This document shows, in pieces, positions 16,550 through 25,882 of a DNA stretch of 64,000 nt. This DNA is from Calditrichota bacterium (GTDB lineage: Bacteria > CLD3). Every line of letters begins with the position of its first letter. Within the stretch, counting starts at the first letter, position 1. The position numbers and the translations under genes are program-made. The notes under the pieces are model-generated. The model was given only the letters and a program-made list of their open reading frames with translations. It did no database searches and was not told the DNA's origin. The stretch lies in NCBI GenBank assembly GCA_008501735.1, contig QQUF01000022.1:35034-99033 (forward strand), read 5' to 3'.

Positions 16550-17968
16550 ATGCACAAAAAAATTATAGTTTTCCTTAGTTTGACTTTCCTTCTTTCTTGT
16601 TCGGAATACTCCGAAAGCCAAACCTCAAACTTAACAGCTCCACAAAATCTCAAAATCAATCAACTTTCAGAAACAGAAGTTACTCTTAGTTGGGATTACG
16701 AATACCCGAATTTTAAAACAATTCCTGAAATCCAAAAATTTCATTCTGAATTCTTAGGTTTTAAAATTGAGAGAAAAACTAACGAATTAGAGTTCACTGA
16801 AATCGTTCGCCTTAACGGAGACGTTGTAACTTTTAATGACTCTGGTTTAGTAGGCAGTAATTCTTACACCTACAAAATTTCTGCTTTAACAGAAGCAAAT
16901 TCGGTTTCAAGTGAACCGCTAAAAATTGCTTACGAGCCTTTTGGTTACGAATTAGGTTGGACTGGAAATCACCAAGCAGGAGTTCGAGCTGGAGTTTTTA
17001 GCCCTGACAATTCTTCAATTCTGACAGGAAGCGACAAAGGAGAAATTAAACTTTGGAACTCCCAAACTGGCGAAATCAGATGGCAGAAAAAATTTCCACT
17101 AATAAGTCGCTCTGTTCGTTTCAGCTTTGACGGAACAAAAGTAATTGTAAACTCAGGGGAAAGAATTATCGTTTTACGAACTTCTAACGGAACTTTACTT
17201 TGGGAAAAAAGTCATTCAGTTGAAACTTTACTTTGGGAAGTTTTCCCGAGCCACGACAACACAAAAGTTGTTTCTTGCGGAACAGATAAATTCGTTAGAG
17301 TTTGGAACTTAGCTGACGGAACTTTGCTCTGGGAACACGAACACGAAAAAGTTGTAAACACTTGCGAATTCAGCCCTGACGATTCCAAAGTTGCAACAGG
17401 AACAGGAGTTGGAGTTCAAGAAGGCAAAGTCAAAGTTTTCGACTCTGAAAACGGAAACTTGCTTTGGGAAGGTGAACACGGAGAACTCGTTTTTTCAATT
17501 GCTTTCAGTCCTGACGGAACAAGATTTGCTTCAACTGGACACGACAGTTTAGTCAAAGTTTGGGACTCTGAAAACGGAAATTTATTTTGGGAAGGTCAGC
17601 ACCAAAACTTAGGCTTCCAAGTAAATTTTAGCCACGACGGCAAAAAATTAACAACTGCAAGTGAAGACAGACACGTTCGAGTTTGGGACGTTGAAACAGG
17701 AAATGAAGATTGGAAAGCATTTCAAGGCGAACACGTTTGGTCAGCTTCATTCAGTTCAGACGGCACAAAAGTGGTAGCAGGTAGTTTTGACAACAGGTTC
17801 AAGGTTTGGAAAGCAAAAAACGGTTTCACTTTTTGGGAAGGCGGAACTCATGACCACTTAGTTTTTGCAACTTCTTTTAATTCTGACGATTCACAAATTC
17901 TTTCGACTAGTTACGATGCGAAACTAAAAGTTTGGAATGCAAGAAAAATGTGGAGTGTTGTTGAGTGA
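16550..17968 (+). CDS. WD40-repeat lipoprotein with fibronectin-III domain
   Basis: 472 residues. An N-terminal lipobox (F-L-L-S-C-S, Cys near residue 16) indicates a lipid-anchored envelope protein. Residues about 28-120 look like one fibronectin-III domain. From about 140 to the end there are seven or so WD40/PQQ-like repeats with V-K-V-W-D-S-E-N-G-N-L and F-S-P-D-G-T elements, forming a beta-propeller. The ATG at 16550 gives the signal peptide; an upstream GTG would run inside the E1 alpha gene. Role unknown, probably protein binding. Confidence 0.85.
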   Translation: MHKKIIVFLSLTFLLSCSEYSESQTSNLTAPQNLKINQLSETEVTLSWDYEYPNFKTIPEIQKFHSEFLGFKIERKTNELEFTEIVRLNGDVVTFNDSGLVGSNSYTYKISALTEANSVSSEPLKIAYEPFGYELGWTGNHQAGVRAGVFSPDNSSILTGSDKGEIKLWNSQTGEIRWQKKFPLISRSVRFSFDGTKVIVNSGERIIVLRTSNGTLLWEKSHSVETLLWEVFPSHDNTKVVSCGTDKFVRVWNLADGTLLWEHEHEKVVNTCEFSPDDSKVATGTGVGVQEGKVKVFDSENGNLLWEGEHGELVFSIAFSPDGTRFASTGHDSLVKVWDSENGNLFWEGQHQNLGFQVNFSHDGKKLTTASEDRHVRVWDVETGNEDWKAFQGEHVWSASFSSDGTKVVAGSFDNRFKVWKAKNGFTFWEGGTHDHLVFATSFNSDDSQILSTSYDAKLKVWNARKMWSVVE

Positions 17969-17977
17969 GCTAAAAAA

Positions 17978-18433
17978 TTATTTTTGATTCAGAGTTCGTG
18001 TTAGGAATTTGTCAAGTTGGTTTGCAAACTCCTGTTTGTCTTTACTGTTGTAAGAATTCGGACCTCCTGTTTCAACTCCGACTGAACGCAATTCTTCAAA
18101 CAAATTTCGCGAAGCTAATCTTTCCCCAATGTTTACGTCGGTTAGAAATTTCCCTCTTGGGTCAAGCACAAACCCTTCTTTTTTGATTACTCTGTCAGCC
18201 AGAGGAATGTCAGCAGAAATCACCAAATCACCTTTTTCCATAATTTCTACAATTTTGTCATCAGCTACGTCAGCACCTGCAGAAACGATTAGGCTTTTGA
18301 TTAGTGGTGAACTCGGAACTCGCAAAAATTGATTCGCTACCAAAACTAGTTCGACTTTAAGACGCTTCACAGTTTTGTATAAAATTTGTTTTACAGCTAA
18401 AGGACAAGCATCTGCGTCAACCAAAATTTTCAT
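17978..18433 (-). CDS. YaiI/YqxD family protein (UPF0178, DUF188)
   Basis: 151 residues matching the YaiI/YqxD family: M-K-I-L-V-D-A-D-A-C-P at the start, S-A-D-I-P-L-A-D-R near residue 75, L-D-P-R-G at about 90, and T-G-G-P near 127. The family looks like a PIN-like nuclease fold but has no confirmed activity. The ATG at 18433 is preferred over a TTG 6 nt upstream because AAGGA is well placed. Converges with the WD40 lipoprotein. Confidence 0.9.
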   Translation of the reverse strand: MKILVDADACPLAVKQILYKTVKRLKVELVLVANQFLRVPSSPLIKSLIVSAGADVADDKIVEIMEKGDLVISADIPLADRVIKKEGFVLDPRGKFLTDVNIGERLASRNLFEELRSVGVETGGPNSYNSKDKQEFANQLDKFLTRTLNQK

Positions 18434-18453
18434 TCTCAAAAAATCCTTAATTT

Positions 18454-19107
18454 TTAGTATTCAAATGAGTAAAAAAACACTGAAATAAAATGACTAATAC
18501 TTCCACCCAAAACGAAAAAGTGAAAAATTGCGTGGTTAAATTTTATCTTTTTAATGCTGTACAAAACTGCTCCAACAGTGTAAGCCATTCCTCCTGCAAA
18601 AAGCCAAACTAAACCTTCAAAAGATAAATTTGCAACCAATGGTTTTATCGCAAAGACAACTAACCAACCCATAAAAACGTACATTAAAGTTGATACTATT
18701 TTAAACCTGCCTGTAAAAAATAATTTCAGAATTATTCCTGTAACAGCCAAACTCCAAGTAATCCCGAAAATTACCCAACCTGTTGTTCCGCTAAGAGTGA
18801 TTAAAGTAAAAGGTGTGTAAGTTCCTGCAATCAAAACATAAATCGCAGCGTGGTCAAAAATCCGCAATCGGCTTCTCACTTTTGGTTCTTTCGCACTGTG
18901 GTAAAAAGTCGAAGCAGAGTAAAGAGTAATCAAACTTACCCCGAAAATCGCAAAACTTACAATGTGCCAAACATTGCCGTTTACACTTGCGTGAACCACC
19001 AAAACAACCAAAGCAATAACACTCAGAAACAAGCCGAAAGAGTGAGAAATGACATTTAATTTTTCTTCCATTGGCGAATAAAATTTTACGCCTTCAATAT
19101 TTTCCAT
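18454..19107 (-). CDS. Hemolysin III / TrhA-family membrane protein (PAQR)
   Basis: 217 residues with seven predicted membrane helices. Family signatures: N-V-I-S-H-S-F-G near residue 18, S-T-F-Y-H-S near residue 66, F-D-H-A-A-I-Y near residue 84, and a C-terminal F-N-H-A-I-F-H-F-F with the third histidine pair. These residues bind a metal in the related PAQR/adiponectin-receptor fold. Likely lipid or membrane homeostasis; the haemolysin name is historical. Only 20 nt upstream of the YaiI gene, so the two may be co-transcribed. Confidence 0.9.
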   Translation of the reverse strand: MENIEGVKFYSPMEEKLNVISHSFGLFLSVIALVVLVVHASVNGNVWHIVSFAIFGVSLITLYSASTFYHSAKEPKVRSRLRIFDHAAIYVLIAGTYTPFTLITLSGTTGWVIFGITWSLAVTGIILKLFFTGRFKIVSTLMYVFMGWLVVFAIKPLVANLSFEGLVWLFAGGMAYTVGAVLYSIKKIKFNHAIFHFFVLGGSISHFISVFFYSFEY

Positions 19108-19199
19108 AAAAATAATTTCCTTAATTTTAAGGTAAAACTAACTCTTTTTACTTAAGTAATTGACAACTCTTTTTTAATTTTATTGATAATATCTTCTAC

Positions 19200-19340
19200 T
19201 TATTTCATTTCCTCAATCTCGCTTTTAGAAGCTAAAATTTGAAGTCTGTTTCCCTTTCTCTGCAAAATAACAGGGTAATTTTGTTTTACTGAAAATTGTT
19301 TTTCAAATTCATCTTGATGTAAAAAAAGTAATTCTTCCAT
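19200..19340 (-). CDS. Small hypothetical protein (46 aa)
   Basis: An ATG-to-TAA frame of 46 codons in the otherwise empty space between the hemolysin III gene and pckA. A GGGGAA stretch lies about 6 nt before the ATG, and the composition looks coding: acidic start M-E-E-L-L-F-L, central beta-like segment with Y-P-V-I-L-Q-R-K-G, acidic helical end. I do not recognise it. The remainder of the space (19341-19647) holds no further gene and must carry the pckA promoter and leader. Confidence 0.5.
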   Translation of the reverse strand: MEELLFLHQDEFEKQFSVKQNYPVILQRKGNRLQILASKSEIEEMK

Positions 19341-19585
19341 TAAATTTCCCCGAAAAAAATTCCACTTTTGCTTTTCTTTAACTAATCCAAAAGTTATTTC
19401 ACAAAGTTTACAATCTTAAGTTGATGGGCTCAAAATTTTGTGAACAATTTACATTGCTAAATTGAGTTTACTCGAACCAGCGTTGTAAACGAAAATTATC
19501 ATTTTGTTTTTCCAAAGTAATAAAACCAAAGGTAAATCTTTTCGCTCTCTTTTAAAGGCACATTTTAATTTGAAAATTGAGGGTA

Positions 19586-19629
19586 AATGTTTAACTTTAT
19601 GGACTATTAAACATTACAATTTAAAGTTA
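19586..19629 (+). promoter_or_regulatory. Overlapping alternative hairpins in the pckA leader
   Basis: AATGTTTAA (19586-19594) can pair perfectly with TTAAACATT (19607-19615), while the overlapping TAACTTTA (19592-19599) can pair with TAAAGTTA (19622-19629), just before the GAGGA ribosome site. The arms alternate, so both stems cannot form fully at once. A leader switch is possible, but in AT-rich DNA this may be chance. Confidence 0.3.
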
Positions 19630-19647
19630 CTTAGAGGATTAAATAAA

Positions 19648-21264
19648 ATGCAAGATTTAGGGCTTTCGAAAGTCGGCATAAATGAGCACAAAACAATTTA
19701 CAGAAACCTTTCATACGACGAACTTTTCAAACACGAAACAGACCCAAGTCTTGAAGGACACGAAAGAGGTTTTGTAACTTCTTCTGGAGCTGTTGCTGTT
19801 GAGACAGGAAGATTTACAGGGCGTTCTCCTAAAGACAAATACATTGTTGAAGAGGAAACTTCAAAAGACAACGTTTGGTGGGCTGGAAGACCTGGTTCTG
19901 ACAACAAACCAATTTCAGAAGAAACTTGGGAAGAACTCAAATCAATCGCTCAAAAACAACTTAACGGAAAAAATCTTTACATCATTGACGCATTTTGTGG
20001 TGCAAATCCTGAAACAAGAATCAATGTGCGTGTAATCACAGAAGTTGCTTGGATGGCACATTTTGCAAAAAATATGTTCATCAGACCAACTGATGCTGAA
20101 CTCGAAAACTTCAATCCTGATTTCACAATTCTTCACGCTTGTAAAGCTACAAATCCTGATTTTGAGAAACACGGACTTAGAAGTGAAGTTTTCGCTGGTT
20201 TTAACATCAAGCAAAGAATGGCTGCAATTGGTGGAACTTGGTACGGTGGAGAAATCAAAAAAGGTATTTTCTCAATGATGAACTACTTCCTTCCACTTAA
20301 AGGAATTGGTGCTTTCCACTGTTCTGCAAACGAAGGACAAAAAGGCGACACAGCACTTTTCTTCGGACTTTCAGGAACAGGAAAAACTACTCTCTCAACT
20401 GACCCAAACAGAGCTTTAATCGGCGACGATGAACACGGTTGGGACAACGACGGAATTTTCAATTTTGAAGGTGGTTGTTACGCAAAAACAATTCACTTGA
20501 GTGAAGAAGCTGAGCCAGACATTTACCACGCAATCAAAAGGGACGCACTTTTAGAAAACGTAGTTTACGACGAGAAGACAGGTGTAATCGACTACGAGTC
20601 AAATGCAAAAACTGAGAACACTCGTGTTTCTTACCCAATTCACCACATTGACAACATCGTAAAACCTGTTTCAAAAGGTGGACATCCAAATCACGTGATT
20701 TTCTTAACTGCTGACGCTTACGGAGTTCTTCCTCCAGTTGCAAAACTCACCGAAGACCAAGCAAAATATCACTTCCTTAGTGGGTACACAGCTAAAGTTG
20801 CAGGAACTGAAATCGGAGTTACTGAACCTTCAGCAACTTTCTCAACTTGTTTCGGTGCAGCTTTTATGCTTCTTCACCCAACAAAATATGCTGAAATTCT
20901 TGGTAAAAAAGTAAACGAACACGGTTCTCACGTTTGGCTTGTAAACACAGGTTGGACAGGTGGTGCTTACGGAACAGGAAAAAGAATGTCTATCAAACTT
21001 ACTCGTTCAATCATCACTGCAATTCTTGAAGACAAACTCAATGACACAGAATACGAAAATATGCCAATTTTCAACTTAGCAGTTCCAAAGTCTGTTGACG
21101 GAATTGACGATTCAAGTGTTTTGAATCCAAAAAATACTTGGACTGACAAAGCCAAATACGATGAAACAGCTAAAAAATTAGGTGCAATGTTTGTCAAGAA
21201 CTTTGAGACTTTCACCGACAACGACGAAGGCAAAAGATTAGTTGCCGCAGGACCAAAATTATAA
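19648..21264 (+). CDS. pckA: Phosphoenolpyruvate carboxykinase (ATP)
   Basis: 538 residues, normal for the ATP-dependent enzyme that converts oxaloacetate to phosphoenolpyruvate in gluconeogenesis. Early T-G-R-S-P-K-D-K, the P-loop [11 protein letters not shown] near residue 242, the metal-site region G-D-D-E-H-G-W and G-G-C-Y-A-K-T are all present. The ATG at 19648 follows GAGGA by 8 nt; the open frame upstream (from 19504) is unlikely to be translated. A terminator hairpin follows the stop. Its product feeds, among others, the DAHP synthase reaction encoded earlier. Confidence 0.97.
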   Translation: MQDLGLSKVGINEHKTIYRNLSYDELFKHETDPSLEGHERGFVTSSGAVAVETGRFTGRSPKDKYIVEEETSKDNVWWAGRPGSDNKPISEETWEELKSIAQKQLNGKNLYIIDAFCGANPETRINVRVITEVAWMAHFAKNMFIRPTDAELENFNPDFTILHACKATNPDFEKHGLRSEVFAGFNIKQRMAAIGGTWYGGEIKKGIFSMMNYFLPLKGIGAFHCSANEGQKGDTALFFGLSGTGKTTLSTDPNRALIGDDEHGWDNDGIFNFEGGCYAKTIHLSEEAEPDIYHAIKRDALLENVVYDEKTGVIDYESNAKTENTRVSYPIHHIDNIVKPVSKGGHPNHVIFLTADAYGVLPPVAKLTEDQAKYHFLSGYTAKVAGTEIGVTEPSATFSTCFGAAFMLLHPTKYAEILGKKVNEHGSHVWLVNTGWTGGAYGTGKRMSIKLTRSIITAILEDKLNDTEYENMPIFNLAVPKSVDGIDDSSVLNPKNTWTDKAKYDETAKKLGAMFVKNFETFTDNDEGKRLVAAGPKL

Positions 21265-21292
21265 TTTAAAGTCTCATTTCTTTTGTGGTTAT

Positions 21293-21331
21293 GAACGGGC
21301 AATTAGCGTAAGCCAAATTTGCCCGTTTCTT
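21293..21331 (+). terminator. Rho-independent terminator after pckA
   Basis: Stem ACGGGCAA/TTGCCCGT (about 21295-21302 with 21319-21326), extended on both sides with one bulge, then TTTCTTATTTT. It begins 28 nt after the pckA stop. Confidence 0.8.
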
Positions 21332-21402
21332 ATTTTAAATAAAAATTGCGGTGCTAACGCTTCCTGCGGTAGTAACGCTCTCTCAAATCAGAGGCAAAAA
21401 AC

Positions 21403-22410
21403 TTGGAAAATATTAGCTATAAATCTGCAGGCGTTGACATCGAAGCAGGTGAAGAATCCGTAAAAAGAATAAAAACTCACGTCAAAAAAACTTTTACAAA
21501 AGGTGTTCTCGGAGAAATCGGACTTTTCGGTGGATTCTTTGAACTCGACTTAGCAAAGTGGAAACAGCCTGTTTTAACTTCAAGTGTTGACGGAGTCGGA
21601 ACAAAAATCAAAGTTGCTTTGATGGCACAAAAATTCGACACAGTCGGACAAGACTTGGTCAATCACTGCACAAACGACATTTTAGTTTGTGGAGCTTATC
21701 CACTTTACTTTTTGGATTACTTTGCAACGGGTAAACTTTCTCCCGAAATGTTTGAGCAAGTGATTCTCGGTTTCTCAAAAGCTTGTATCGAAAATGAATG
21801 TGCTTTAATCGGTGGCGAAACTGCCGAAATGCCGGGAATTTATGCCAACGAAGATTTTGACCTCGCAGGAACAATTGTTGGTTGTGTCGAAAAATCGAAA
21901 ATCATTGACGGAACTAAAGTCCACAAAGGCGATGTTTTAATTGCACTTCCTTCGACAGGACTTCACACAAACGGCTATTCATTAGCAAGAAAAGTTTTGT
22001 TTGAAGTTGCAAAACTCGACGTTTCAACTTACGATGACGAACTCGGAACAACAATCGGCGACGCACTTCTTGCTGTTCACAAAAGTTACTTAAATCCAAT
22101 CAAAAATCTTTTGGACAACACTGATTACGTAAACGGACTTTCTCACGTTACCGGTGGCGGAATCATTGGAAACACAAATAGAATTTTGCGTGAAGGAATG
22201 ACAGTTGAAATGGATTGGTCAAGTTGGAAAGTTCCACCAATTTTCACAATGATTCAAAAGCTTGGCAAAATTTCTGACGAAGAAATGAGAAAAGCCTTCA
22301 ACATTGGAATCGGACTTTTAATCGCAGTCAAAGAAGAAAATGTAGATTCAGTTTTAGCCGAACTCAAGAAATCGGGCGAAAGTCCATTCGTAGCCGGAAG
22401 AATTAACTAA
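21403..22410 (+). CDS. purM: Phosphoribosylformylglycinamidine cyclo-ligase (AIR synthase)
   Basis: 335 residues, purine biosynthesis step 5. Y-K-S-A-G-V-D-I at the start, S-S-V-D-G-V-G-T-K near residue 61, G-G-E-T-A-E-M-P-G near residue 140, S-T-G-L-H-T-N-G-Y-S near residue 185 and H-V-T-G-G-G-I at about 248 are all present. It begins with TTG. plsY starts on the very next base after this stop, so purM, plsY and gpsA form one transcript. The 70 nt before it carry a short GCGGT-TAACGCT direct repeat of unknown meaning. Confidence 0.96.
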   Translation: MENISYKSAGVDIEAGEESVKRIKTHVKKTFTKGVLGEIGLFGGFFELDLAKWKQPVLTSSVDGVGTKIKVALMAQKFDTVGQDLVNHCTNDILVCGAYPLYFLDYFATGKLSPEMFEQVILGFSKACIENECALIGGETAEMPGIYANEDFDLAGTIVGCVEKSKIIDGTKVHKGDVLIALPSTGLHTNGYSLARKVLFEVAKLDVSTYDDELGTTIGDALLAVHKSYLNPIKNLLDNTDYVNGLSHVTGGGIIGNTNRILREGMTVEMDWSSWKVPPIFTMIQKLGKISDEEMRKAFNIGIGLLIAVKEENVDSVLAELKKSGESPFVAGRIN

Positions 22411-23031
22411 ATGTTAGACTTAATCTTAGCAATCGTTTTAAGTTACTTGCTTGGTGCTTTGTGTCCAAGTCTTTGGCTGACAAAACTCATCACAGGAAAA
22501 GACCTCCGAACTCTCGGAAGCGGAAATCTTGGAGCAACAAACGCTTGGAGAAATTGTGGCTGGAAAGTCGGACTTCCTGTCGGACTTGTTGATTTGGGAA
22601 AAGGTTTTGTCGCAACTTTTTATGATTCACAACTAATTCCTTTCGATTTCTTTCCTGACCCACTTTATGCAAAAATTCTCTGTGGCTTTGTTGCAATTTT
22701 TGGACATATGTTTTCGGTTTTTGCAAATTTCAAAGGTGGAAAAGGAGTTCTTACTGCTGTTGGATTGCTAATTGGTTTGATGCCTCAAGCTGTTGGAGCT
22801 TGTGTTTTGGTTTGGATTATTGCAGTTGCGTTGACAAGAATGGTTTCTGTTGGTTCAATTGTTGGAGCACTTGCTTTACCTGTTGCTGTTTTCTTCCTTT
22901 ACAACAATGATATTTTACAGGGGATTTCGATAGTAATTGCAATTTTGATTGTTTACACACACCGAACAAACATTCAAAGAATTCTCAAAGGCGAAGAAAG
23001 TAAAATTCCGATTGGAAAAAAGAATGCTTAA
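22411..23031 (+). CDS. plsY: Glycerol-3-phosphate acyltransferase (acyl-phosphate dependent)
   Basis: 206-residue integral membrane acyltransferase that makes lysophosphatidic acid from acyl phosphate. PlsY motifs are visible: L-G-S-G-N-L-G-A-T-N-A near residue 36, G-H-M-F-S-V-F-A-N-F-K-G-G-K-G near residue 97, and Y-T-H-R-T-N at the C-terminal end. About five membrane helices. The ATG follows the purM stop directly and the 3' end overlaps gpsA by 8 nt. Together with gpsA it supplies phospholipid precursors. Confidence 0.96.
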   Translation: MLDLILAIVLSYLLGALCPSLWLTKLITGKDLRTLGSGNLGATNAWRNCGWKVGLPVGLVDLGKGFVATFYDSQLIPFDFFPDPLYAKILCGFVAIFGHMFSVFANFKGGKGVLTAVGLLIGLMPQAVGACVLVWIIAVALTRMVSVGSIVGALALPVAVFFLYNNDILQGISIVIAILIVYTHRTNIQRILKGEESKIPIGKKNA

Positions 23032-24028
23032 CAAAATCACAATTTTAGGTTCAGGAAACTGGGGTTTGACAATTGCTCTTTTGCTTGCTCGCAAAGAAAG
23101 ACGAGTAACCGTTTGGGGCAGAAATGAAAAGTTTATTTCCGAGATTTCACGAACTCGTGCAAATTCACGTTACCTTCCTGGAATTTCTTTACCAAGCGAA
23201 ATTGAATTCACTTCCGATTTTGAAAAAGCAATTTCAAACAGAGATTTGATAATTCTTGGGATTCCTTCTCACGCTTTAAGACAAATTTCTGAAAAGATTG
23301 TTGATACAAAAATTGACATTTCAAAAACTTACTTCCTTGACCTTGCCAAAGGAATTGAAAACGAAACTTTAAAAAGAATGTCAGAAGTTCTTTTTGAAGT
23401 CTTACCCGAAGCAGAAAAAAATTACGCAGTTCTCGCAGGTCCAAACATTGCAAAAGAAGTTGCTTTAACAATTCCAACAACTTCTGTTGTCTCTTCCGAC
23501 AATCCAAAACTTGCTTCTGAAATCCAAAAAACTTTGAGTACAAATTACTTTCGAGTTTATGCAAACGATGATGTAATCGGCGTTGAACTTGGAGGAGCTT
23601 TGAAAAATGTAATTGCACTTGCAGCAGGAATTAGCGACGGACTTGGTTTCGGTGCAAACGCAAAATCTGCTTTGATGACTCGCGGACTCGCAGAAATATC
23701 ACGACTTGGAGTTGAGCTCGGAGCTAAACCTGAAACTTTTGCAGGACTTTCAGGAATGGGCGATTTGATTACAACTTGCGTAAGTCCAAGCAGTCGGAAC
23801 AGAACTTTGGGTGAAAAAATCGGCAAAGGCAAAACCTTAACCGAAGCACTTGAAGAAATGACAATGGTAGCAGAAGGAGTCAACACAACGAAATCGGCTT
23901 TCCAACTTTCTCAAATGTTAAACATAGAAATGCCAATTACAGAAGCGATTCACAACATTCTTTTTGAGGAAAGAAGCCCAAAAGAAGTCGTTGCCGAATT
24001 GATGCTCAGGAATTTAAAAGCAGAGTAA
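23024..24028 (+). CDS. gpsA: Glycerol-3-phosphate dehydrogenase (NAD(P)+)
   Basis: 334 residues. The NAD-binding start I-T-I-L-G-S-G-N-W-G, the A-G-P-N-I-A-K-E-V-A segment near residue 140, the catalytic-lysine region G-G-A-L-K-N-V-I-A-L near residue 190, and G-L-S-G-M-G-D-L-I-T-T near residue 245 are family hallmarks. It makes sn-glycerol 3-phosphate, the substrate of PlsY, whose gene it overlaps by 8 nt. The ATG at 23024 is chosen because the frame upstream only continues inside plsY. Confidence 0.96.
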   Translation: MLNKITILGSGNWGLTIALLLARKERRVTVWGRNEKFISEISRTRANSRYLPGISLPSEIEFTSDFEKAISNRDLIILGIPSHALRQISEKIVDTKIDISKTYFLDLAKGIENETLKRMSEVLFEVLPEAEKNYAVLAGPNIAKEVALTIPTTSVVSSDNPKLASEIQKTLSTNYFRVYANDDVIGVELGGALKNVIALAAGISDGLGFGANAKSALMTRGLAEISRLGVELGAKPETFAGLSGMGDLITTCVSPSSRNRTLGEKIGKGKTLTEALEEMTMVAEGVNTTKSAFQLSQMLNIEMPITEAIHNILFEERSPKEVVAELMLRNLKAE

Positions 24029-24030
24029 AC

Positions 24031-25101
24031 TCACAAAACATTAAACGCCTGACTTTTCATAAGACAAAAGACCTTCTTGCCTAACTCAAGTCCAAAATCA
24101 TTCAGAGTCTTAAGTGAGACTTCCACCAAAATCGTCTCGCCAACGTCAACTTGAACCAAAGCTCCGTGATGTCCGATTTCCGAAATCCCCGTAACTTCTC
24201 CTTCAATTTGGTTTTGAATTGAAATCCCTTTGATTTCTGTAAGAGCCAAAGCAATATCTTCGGGACGAACTGAAATTGTAACTTTGCCATTTTCTTTTGA
24301 CTCTAAAAATGGAATTTTGATATTCTGCTCACCAAGTTTCACCAAAGTGAAACCTTTCTCTTCCTGTTGTTCAACAAATTCAACTTCAAAAATATTTTCT
24401 AACCCAAAAGACTTTGCAAGAGTCAAAATCTTCTCTTTCTTTACAATCTCGAAAAATCTTCCAAAATCCAAAACTTTGCCTTTTTCCAAAACAATAAGCC
24501 ATTCGGTAAGTTCCAAAATCTCGTTAATTGAGTGACTAACATAAAGCATTGGAATTTCTGTTTCCTTCTGTACTCGTTTCAAGAAAGGCAAAATCTGTCG
24601 TTTCAAAGATTCATCAAGTGAAGCCAAAGGTTCGTCAAGAAGTAGCAAACTCGGTGAAGAAAGTAAGGCTCTTCCCAAAGCAACTCTTTGTTTTTCACCT
24701 CCTGAAAGTTTCAGAGGTTTACGACTCAAAAGATTTTCAAGTTCTAGTAATGCTACAACTTGTTCAAGTTCAAATTTTCTTTCGTTTTCCTCTAACAGTT
24801 TGTAGCCGTAAAGCAGATTATTTTTTACAGAAAGATGTGGAAAAAGTTGACTGTCTTGAAAAACGTAACCAATTTTTCTTTCGTGCGGCGGAAGATTAAT
24901 TTTGTTTTGGGAATCAAAAATAACTTTCCTATCAATTTCAATTTTTCCAAATTTTGGATTTTTTAAACCTGAAAGAACATTAAAAAATGAGCTTTTTCCT
25001 GCTCCGGAAGCTCCAAAAATACCAACTATTTTTTGTTCAATTTTTAGCTTCACTTCAAGGTCGAATTTTTCAATAGCCAATTTAAAATCTAAGTCTAACA
25101 A
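24031..25101 (-). CDS. modC: Molybdate ABC transporter ATP-binding protein
   Basis: 356 residues. An ABC ATPase domain (Walker A G-A-S-G-A-G-K-S-S, signature L-S-G-G-E-K-Q-R, Walker B L-L-L-L-D-E-P) is followed from about residue 285 by a TOBE/MOP-like oxyanion-binding domain (V-R-P-E-D-I-A-L, then I-S-E-I-G-H-H-G-A-L-V-Q-V). This layout fits ModC, although tungstate or sulfate importers are built the same way. It directly follows modB (3-nt gap). No periplasmic binding protein gene is adjacent. Confidence 0.85.
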   Translation of the reverse strand: MLDLDFKLAIEKFDLEVKLKIEQKIVGIFGASGAGKSSFFNVLSGLKNPKFGKIEIDRKVIFDSQNKINLPPHERKIGYVFQDSQLFPHLSVKNNLLYGYKLLEENERKFELEQVVALLELENLLSRKPLKLSGGEKQRVALGRALLSSPSLLLLDEPLASLDESLKRQILPFLKRVQKETEIPMLYVSHSINEILELTEWLIVLEKGKVLDFGRFFEIVKKEKILTLAKSFGLENIFEVEFVEQQEEKGFTLVKLGEQNIKIPFLESKENGKVTISVRPEDIALALTEIKGISIQNQIEGEVTGISEIGHHGALVQVDVGETILVEVSLKTLNDFGLELGKKVFCLMKSQAFNVL

Positions 25102-25104
25102 AAG

Positions 25105-25791
25105 TTACTTCCCTAAAAGTTTTTTAGTTCTTCTTGCAAAAAACTCGCTTCCCAAAAGTGCTAGGAAAGACAAAACTACCGAAATCAAGACAAGCCGAAA
25201 AGCTGCTTCTTCGCCATTTGGAATCTGAATGTAAGTAAAAATTGCAAGTGGTAAAGTTCGAGTTTCTCCTTCGATGTTTGAGACAAAAGTAACTGTTGCA
25301 CCGAACTCGCCCAAACTTCTCGCAAAAGTCAAAATCAAGCCTGTCAAAACTCCGGTCAGTGAAAGTGGTAAAGTAACTGTAAAAAAGACACGGATTTTAC
25401 TTGCTCCAAGAGTCGAAGCTACTTGCTCAAGACGTGGCTCAACAAGTTCAACTGAAAGCCGAACAGCACGAACCATAAGCGGAAAACTCACAACAGCCGA
25501 AGCCAAAACTGCTCCTTTGAAATCAAAAGCGAAAATTATCCCGAAAAACTCATTTAAAAATTTCCCTAAAAAACCTTGAGTTCCAAAAGCCAAAAGTAAC
25601 AAGTAACCAGTTACAACAGGAGGCAAAACCAAAGGTAAGTGGACAAGCCCATCGAAGAAAGATTTTCCACGAAATTCTTTTTTTGCAAGTAACCAACCGC
25701 AAAAAATTCCTGGGATTAAAACTACAACAACACACCAAAGACTAACTTTTATCGAAAGCCAAAGTGCTGAAATTTCTTCTGGAGATAACAA
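25105..25791 (-). CDS. modB: Molybdate ABC transporter permease
   Basis: 228 residues with five or six membrane helices. The permease family loop R-S-L-G-E-F-G-A-T-V-T-F near residue 160 and L-P-L-V-L-P-P-V-V-T-G-Y near residue 52 are characteristic of ModB/CysU-type permeases. The start appears to be TTG at 25791 with no recognisable ribosome site; the 25 nt before it are an AT-rich repeat shared with the region before 60370. modA is not in the window. Confidence 0.87.
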   Translation of the reverse strand: MLSPEEISALWLSIKVSLWCVVVVLIPGIFCGWLLAKKEFRGKSFFDGLVHLPLVLPPVVTGYLLLLAFGTQGFLGKFLNEFFGIIFAFDFKGAVLASAVVSFPLMVRAVRLSVELVEPRLEQVASTLGASKIRVFFTVTLPLSLTGVLTGLILTFARSLGEFGATVTFVSNIEGETRTLPLAIFTYIQIPNGEEAAFRLVLISVVLSFLALLGSEFFARRTKKLLGK

Positions 25792-25806
25792 AATAATGAC
25801 TAATAA
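25792..25806. repeat. AT-rich repeat AATAATGACTAATAA, copy 1
   Basis: Fifteen bases are identical to 60392-60406. Both copies lie just upstream of a minus-strand membrane-transporter gene (modB here, an export permease there). A second TTAGTCATTA-type unit follows at about 25810-25819. Confidence 0.6.
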
Positions 25807-25852
25807 TTAATGACTAATGGAAATGAAACCTCAAAACCTACCACCAAACCAA

Positions 25853-25882
25853 AATTCATAATTCTTAATTCATAATTCTTAA
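25853..25882. repeat. Tandem AT-rich 14-mer
   Basis: AATTCATAATTCTT occurs twice in a row (25853-25866, 25867-25880) and a third partial unit runs into the stop codon of the neighbouring lipoprotein gene. It resembles the AATTACGAATTA repeats at 43711-43728 and 48871-48902. Confidence 0.7.

Noticed and set aside
21350..21385. Direct repeat GCGGT-TAACGCT before purM as a regulator site
   Set aside because: Only two imperfect units with no further support; it may be a fragment of a dispersed repeat.
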